From contig USDF01000014.1 in NCBI GenBank assembly GCA_900553405.1, forward strand, positions 1-34,836: 34,836 nucleotides of DNA. Direction: 5' to 3'. The stretch is from an uncultured Clostridium sp. Its GTDB lineage: Bacteria; Bacillota; Clostridia; TANB77; CAG-508. The position numbers were made by a program, and so were the translations under genes. The notes beneath the pieces were generated by a model, which saw only the letters and a list, made by a program, of their open reading frames with translations, was not told the origin of the DNA and ran no database searches. Below are positions 32,448 to 34,836 of the stretch, in pieces (position 1 is the stretch's first letter; each line of letters opens with the position of its first letter).

Positions 32448-33833
32448 CTATTTTAGAAGGCGGGGATTGGTTGTAACCTCGTCTTTTTCTATCTCTTGTA
32501 TATTAAGTTTATTAGCTAGTTCTTTTCCATAAATAAAAGTAAATATTTCATACGGTGTTTTTCCACCTAATATTTCTCTAGGTGTGGAATTTATATGAGA
32601 AAACATTAAATCTAGCTTTTCTTGTGTTAAATGGCTCCAGTCTTGTCCATTTGGAAGAATTTCTCTTATAAAATTATGGTTGTTTTCTACATGTGGCTTC
32701 TGACTTGACTGCATTGGATCACAATAAAATATCTTACTTCTAATTTCTCCTGTATTTATATTTATTTCAAATAGCTGAGGTTTTCCAAACTCACTTCCTC
32801 TGTCAGTAAGTAAAAGTGAAAATAACTTTTCATATTCCACATTTGTAAGTTTATCTTGTAATTTAGTTAAGCCATTTGACATTGAATCAGATGTTTTATG
32901 CTGATGTAATATGCCTATCATAAATGATGTATTCTCAAAAATAAAAGTCTGTATATATGGTCCAGTTTGATAGTTGTAGACAGTATCCATTTCAGTTGTT
33001 GTAATGTCAGTATTTAGAACTTTGTATTCAAGATAATCTGTGTATGTTCTACCAGTATAATTTTTAGATTCTTTTCGCTTTTCAATTTCTTTTTAGATAT
33101 TTTTCTTCTAACCTTTCTTTTTAAAGTTAAATTAGTAATATCCCAATCCTTGAATAATCCCATTTCTATGTAATTATAAATTGTTTTTTCACAAAATGTT
33201 ATTTCGGGATGGTTAGTTAGAATAGTGTAAATAGATTGTCCTTTCTTTATTAGTGGACATATGATATGAGCAAGTTCAATAAGTTCAGATGTGTTCAAAT
33301 TTACACCTTGTCTTGCATCAGATAGAGTGTATTTATAATTTTTTTGAGCTATATCAGCTTTATAAAAATATTTGTCTAAAGTGCAAGATCTTAATTTTGA
33401 ACAATTATTACAAGCTCCTATAGTTCTATCCCTTTCTTTACAAAGTATAGGCTGATAGATTTTACATTTTTGAGTACATATTTTACAATTAATAAAGAAT
33501 TTACAATTATAAAAATTACCATTAATAGGTTTATAAGATTTTAATACTTTGTGCCTATTAATTTCTCTAGAAATTGTTGATTGACTCTTATCTAGTTCAT
33601 TAGCTATTTCAAATTTTCTGTGTCTTTTGTTTAACATTTCTTCTATTTTACATCTTTGGTCAAAAGTAAGTTGTTTGTTTTTTTTTTAAATCAATTTCCA
33701 TTTTACCTCGTTTCTACCAAAAACATTTGCATATTAATTATAACAAAATTGCAGTAAGTTGTACATTAAGGGCTTATGTAAGACTAAATTCAACTTACTA
33801 CTCTTATAATTGCATTTACTTTTTTATTTTAGG
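32185..33833. mobile_element. IS30-family insertion sequence
   Basis: About 1.65 kb. Imperfect inverted ends: left TAAAAAACTAAATGCAATTCT (32192-32212), and right, read in reverse complement, TAAAAAAGTAAATGCAATTAT (33806-33826); they differ at 2 of 21 positions. Seven further bases lie outside each arm before the 13-bp direct repeat CAATGTACAAATG (32172-32184 and 33834-33846). Inside is one transposase reading frame on the minus strand. IS30 elements usually make short target duplications, but some members (for example mycoplasma IS1630) make long ones, which fits. Inserted in the gap upstream of yebC. Confidence 0.75.
32448..33701 (-). pseudogene. IS30-family transposase, frame broken at an A10 run and an A5G run
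   Basis: Read from the right. ATG at 33699-33701 behind GAGG gives MEIDLKKK, runs into an A10 tract (T10 at 33678-33687) and stops. Shifting by one base there gives NKQLTFDQRCKIEEMLNKRH and the HTH ANELDKSQSTISREI. A Cys-rich zinc-like segment follows (CKFFINCKICTQKCKIYQPI, then CNNCSKLRSC). Near 33086-33096 a second one-base shift (-1) is needed to continue as EIEKRKESKNYTGRTYTDYL and TTTEMDTVYN. The DDE residues are D in EMDTV, D in LLLTDRGSEF and E in HVENNHNFIREILP. Parts that are open as they stand: 33014-33637 and 32448-32990. It is either inactive or needs slippage. Confidence 0.8.
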
Positions 33834-33846
33834 CAATGTACAAATG
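33834..33846. repeat. Right flanking direct repeat of the IS
   Basis: CAATGTACAAATG, second copy of the 13-mer at 32172-32184. Confidence 0.6.
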
Positions 33847-33887
33847 CAAAAAATATTTGAAAAAAGCTACACAAAATAAAAAAAATA

Positions 33888-33896
33888 TGGTAAAAT
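33888..33896 (+). promoter_or_regulatory. Extended -10 promoter of yebC
   Basis: TGGTAAAAT: an extended -10 with TAAAAT at 33891-33896, 60 bases before the ATG. No good -35 at 16-18 bases; the nearest TTGAAA is 28 bases away. The IS ends only 54 bases upstream and may have replaced the native -35 surroundings. Confidence 0.45.
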
Positions 33897-33955
33897 ATTT
33901 GAGTAATATGAAAAAAGAGTGAGAACGTACACTTTATATAAAGGAGGAATAAGTC

Positions 33956-34681
33956 ATGTCAGGACATAGCAAATGGCACAATATACAAGCAAAGAAAGGA
34001 AAAGCAGATGCTGCAAGAGGAAAAGTATTTACAAAATTAGGTAGAGAATTACTAATGGCAGTAAAACAAGGTGGAGCAGATCCAACTGGAAATTCTAAAT
34101 TAAAAGATGTTATTGCAAAATGTAAAGCAGCAAATATGCCAAACGATACAATAAATAATGCAATTAAAAAAGCAGCAGGAGCAGCAAATAGCGAAAACTA
34201 TGAAGAAGCAATATACGAAGGATATGGACCAAATGGAATAGCTGTTATAGTAGAAGCTGCAACAGACAACAAAAATAGAACAGCAGCAGATATAAGACAT
34301 GCTTTCTCAAAATGTGGTGGAAACTTAGGAACAAATGGATGTGTATCTTATTTATTTACAAAAAAAGGTGTAATAGTTATAGATAAATCAAATTGTCCAT
34401 TAGATGAAGAAAGTTTAATGATGCTTGCTATAGAAGCAGGAGCAGATGATTTCTCATCAGAAGAAGAAGTTTATGAAATAACAACAACTCCTGAAACATT
34501 CTCAGAAGTAAGAGAAAAATTAGAAGCTGAAAACTTAGAATTTTTAGAGGCAGGAGTACAAATGGTACCATCAACATATGTAGCATTAGATGAAGCAGGA
34601 GCGGCAAGAATGGAAAGATTACTAGACATGTTAGACGAATTAGATGACGTATCAGAAGTTTACCACAACTGGGATGAATAA
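33956..34681 (+). CDS. yebC: YebC/PmpR-family protein
   Basis: A 241-aa protein of full family length starting with the invariant MSGHSKWHNIQAKKGKADAA, followed by RGKVFTKLGRELLMAVKQGG, NMPNDTINNAIKKAAG, YEGYGPNGIAVIVEAATDNK and NRTAADIRHAFSKCGGNLGT. The acidic tail ends LDDVSEVYHNWD. Members of the family act as DNA-binding regulators, and recent work on YebC/TACO1-type proteins links them to translation of proline-rich stretches. Which role applies here cannot be read from the sequence. Strong AAAGGAGG site (about 33941). Monocistronic: IS upstream, terminator downstream. Confidence 0.96.
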   Translation: MSGHSKWHNIQAKKGKADAARGKVFTKLGRELLMAVKQGGADPTGNSKLKDVIAKCKAANMPNDTINNAIKKAAGAANSENYEEAIYEGYGPNGIAVIVEAATDNKNRTAADIRHAFSKCGGNLGTNGCVSYLFTKKGVIVIDKSNCPLDEESLMMLAIEAGADDFSSEEEVYEITTTPETFSEVREKLEAENLEFLEAGVQMVPSTYVALDEAGAARMERLLDMLDELDDVSEVYHNWDE

Positions 34682-34710
34682 AAAGCGAATATAATAAAAG
34701 ATGAATATAA

Positions 34711-34746
34711 AAAAGAAAGAAATTATTAAAGTTTCTTTCTTTTTTT
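34711..34746 (+). terminator. yebC terminator
   Basis: AAGAAAGAAA followed by a short AT loop and TTTCTTTCTT with a T7 tail, 30 bases after the yebC stop. Confidence 0.8.
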
Positions 34747-34755
34747 ATATTTTAG

Positions 34756-34836
34756 GAAAGTTATCATAGAATGATAACTTTCTCAGACTGTTGACAAAGT
34801 ATATAAAAATATTTTGCTCAGCAGTCTTTTCTTTTT
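34756..34836. repeat. Second hairpin and partial element at the window edge
   Basis: GAAAGTTATCA (34756-34766), 5-base loop, TGATAACTTTC (34772-34782): perfect 11-bp stem without a T tail. It is followed by AGACTG (34785-34790) and CAGTCT (34822-34827) around a 31-base loop that ends in a T-rich run cut by the window end. Could be a further terminator or a small repeat. Confidence 0.45.

Noticed and set aside
33857..33896. TTGAAA as -35 of yebC
   Set aside because: Spacer of 28 bases to TAAAAT is too long.
34791..34815. Promoter TTGACA at the right edge
   Set aside because: No -10 at 16-18 bases; the nearest TATTTT is 13 bases away, and no gene start is visible in the remaining bases.

Overview
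The window is very AT-rich, densely coded bacterial DNA from a low-GC, Clostridia-like member of the Bacillota. This rests on A/T-ending codon use, strong AAGGAGG-type ribosome binding sites, a sporulation gene (SpoIIM) directly followed by xerD as in Bacillus and Clostridium, an RNase HI / TmcAL / YebC core set, and an EndoQ-type PHP nuclease. No rRNA, tRNA, CRISPR array or prophage was seen. Most of the window is chromosomal backbone mixed with accessory cassettes.

Layout, left part. 1-180 holds a broken nitroreductase stub. 180-3687 encodes a two-subunit ABC exporter of the heterodimeric, one-degenerate-site type. It is followed by a cytosolic DUF5060/DUF4038 (apiosidase-like) glycosidase carrying an unusual Cys/His cluster. 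5928-9045 is a compact run of MFS transporter, Nudix hydrolase, GNAT acetyltransferase and EamA permease. 9107-10048 is an FMN-binding split-barrel protein with a C-terminal domain resembling PCP_red. 10198-15638 is an ABC export module (ATPase plus 8-TM FtsX-type permease) followed by an OmpR-type response regulator and histidine kinase; two 11-bp tandem repeats next to the ABC promoter are a candidate regulator site.

Middle. 15804-19223 is a glycolipid-type operon: a frameshifted GT8 glycosyltransferase, a GT8-PlsC acyltransferase fusion and a second PlsC-like protein. A 51-aa coiled-coil gene, rnhA (minus strand), tmcAL, a degenerate HD-like protein with a 77-aa partner, an EndoQ-family nuclease, spoIIM and xerD follow. 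Then come an unknown minus-strand protein, a DUF1294 membrane protein, a CmpB-like (PF06541) membrane protein, an HD hydrolase, a long-chain acyl-CoA synthetase and a hemolysin-III/PAQR protein.

Right part. 30961-32000 holds a convergent pair with less AT-biased codons than the rest: a small possibly Spo0A-C-like protein and a membrane protein, separated by a perfect 19-bp hairpin. 32185-33833 is an IS30-family insertion sequence with recognisable inverted repeats and a 13-bp flanking direct repeat. Its transposase frame is interrupted at an A10 run, a plausible transcriptional slippage site, and again at an A5G run. It sits just upstream of yebC.

Across the window a dispersed GC-richer palindromic repeat family (core GGGACGyyyCCTTTTTG..CAC) sits at gene ends at four loci (10059, 13517, 21312, 27584). 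At 27584-27717 two copies face each other as a MITE-like inverted pair and supply the last codons of the upstream gene. I found no single large undescribed defence or biosynthetic system. The most novel items are the GT8-acyltransferase operon, the FMN/PCP_red fusion, the repeat family, the IS30 frame architecture and the 30961-32000 pair.
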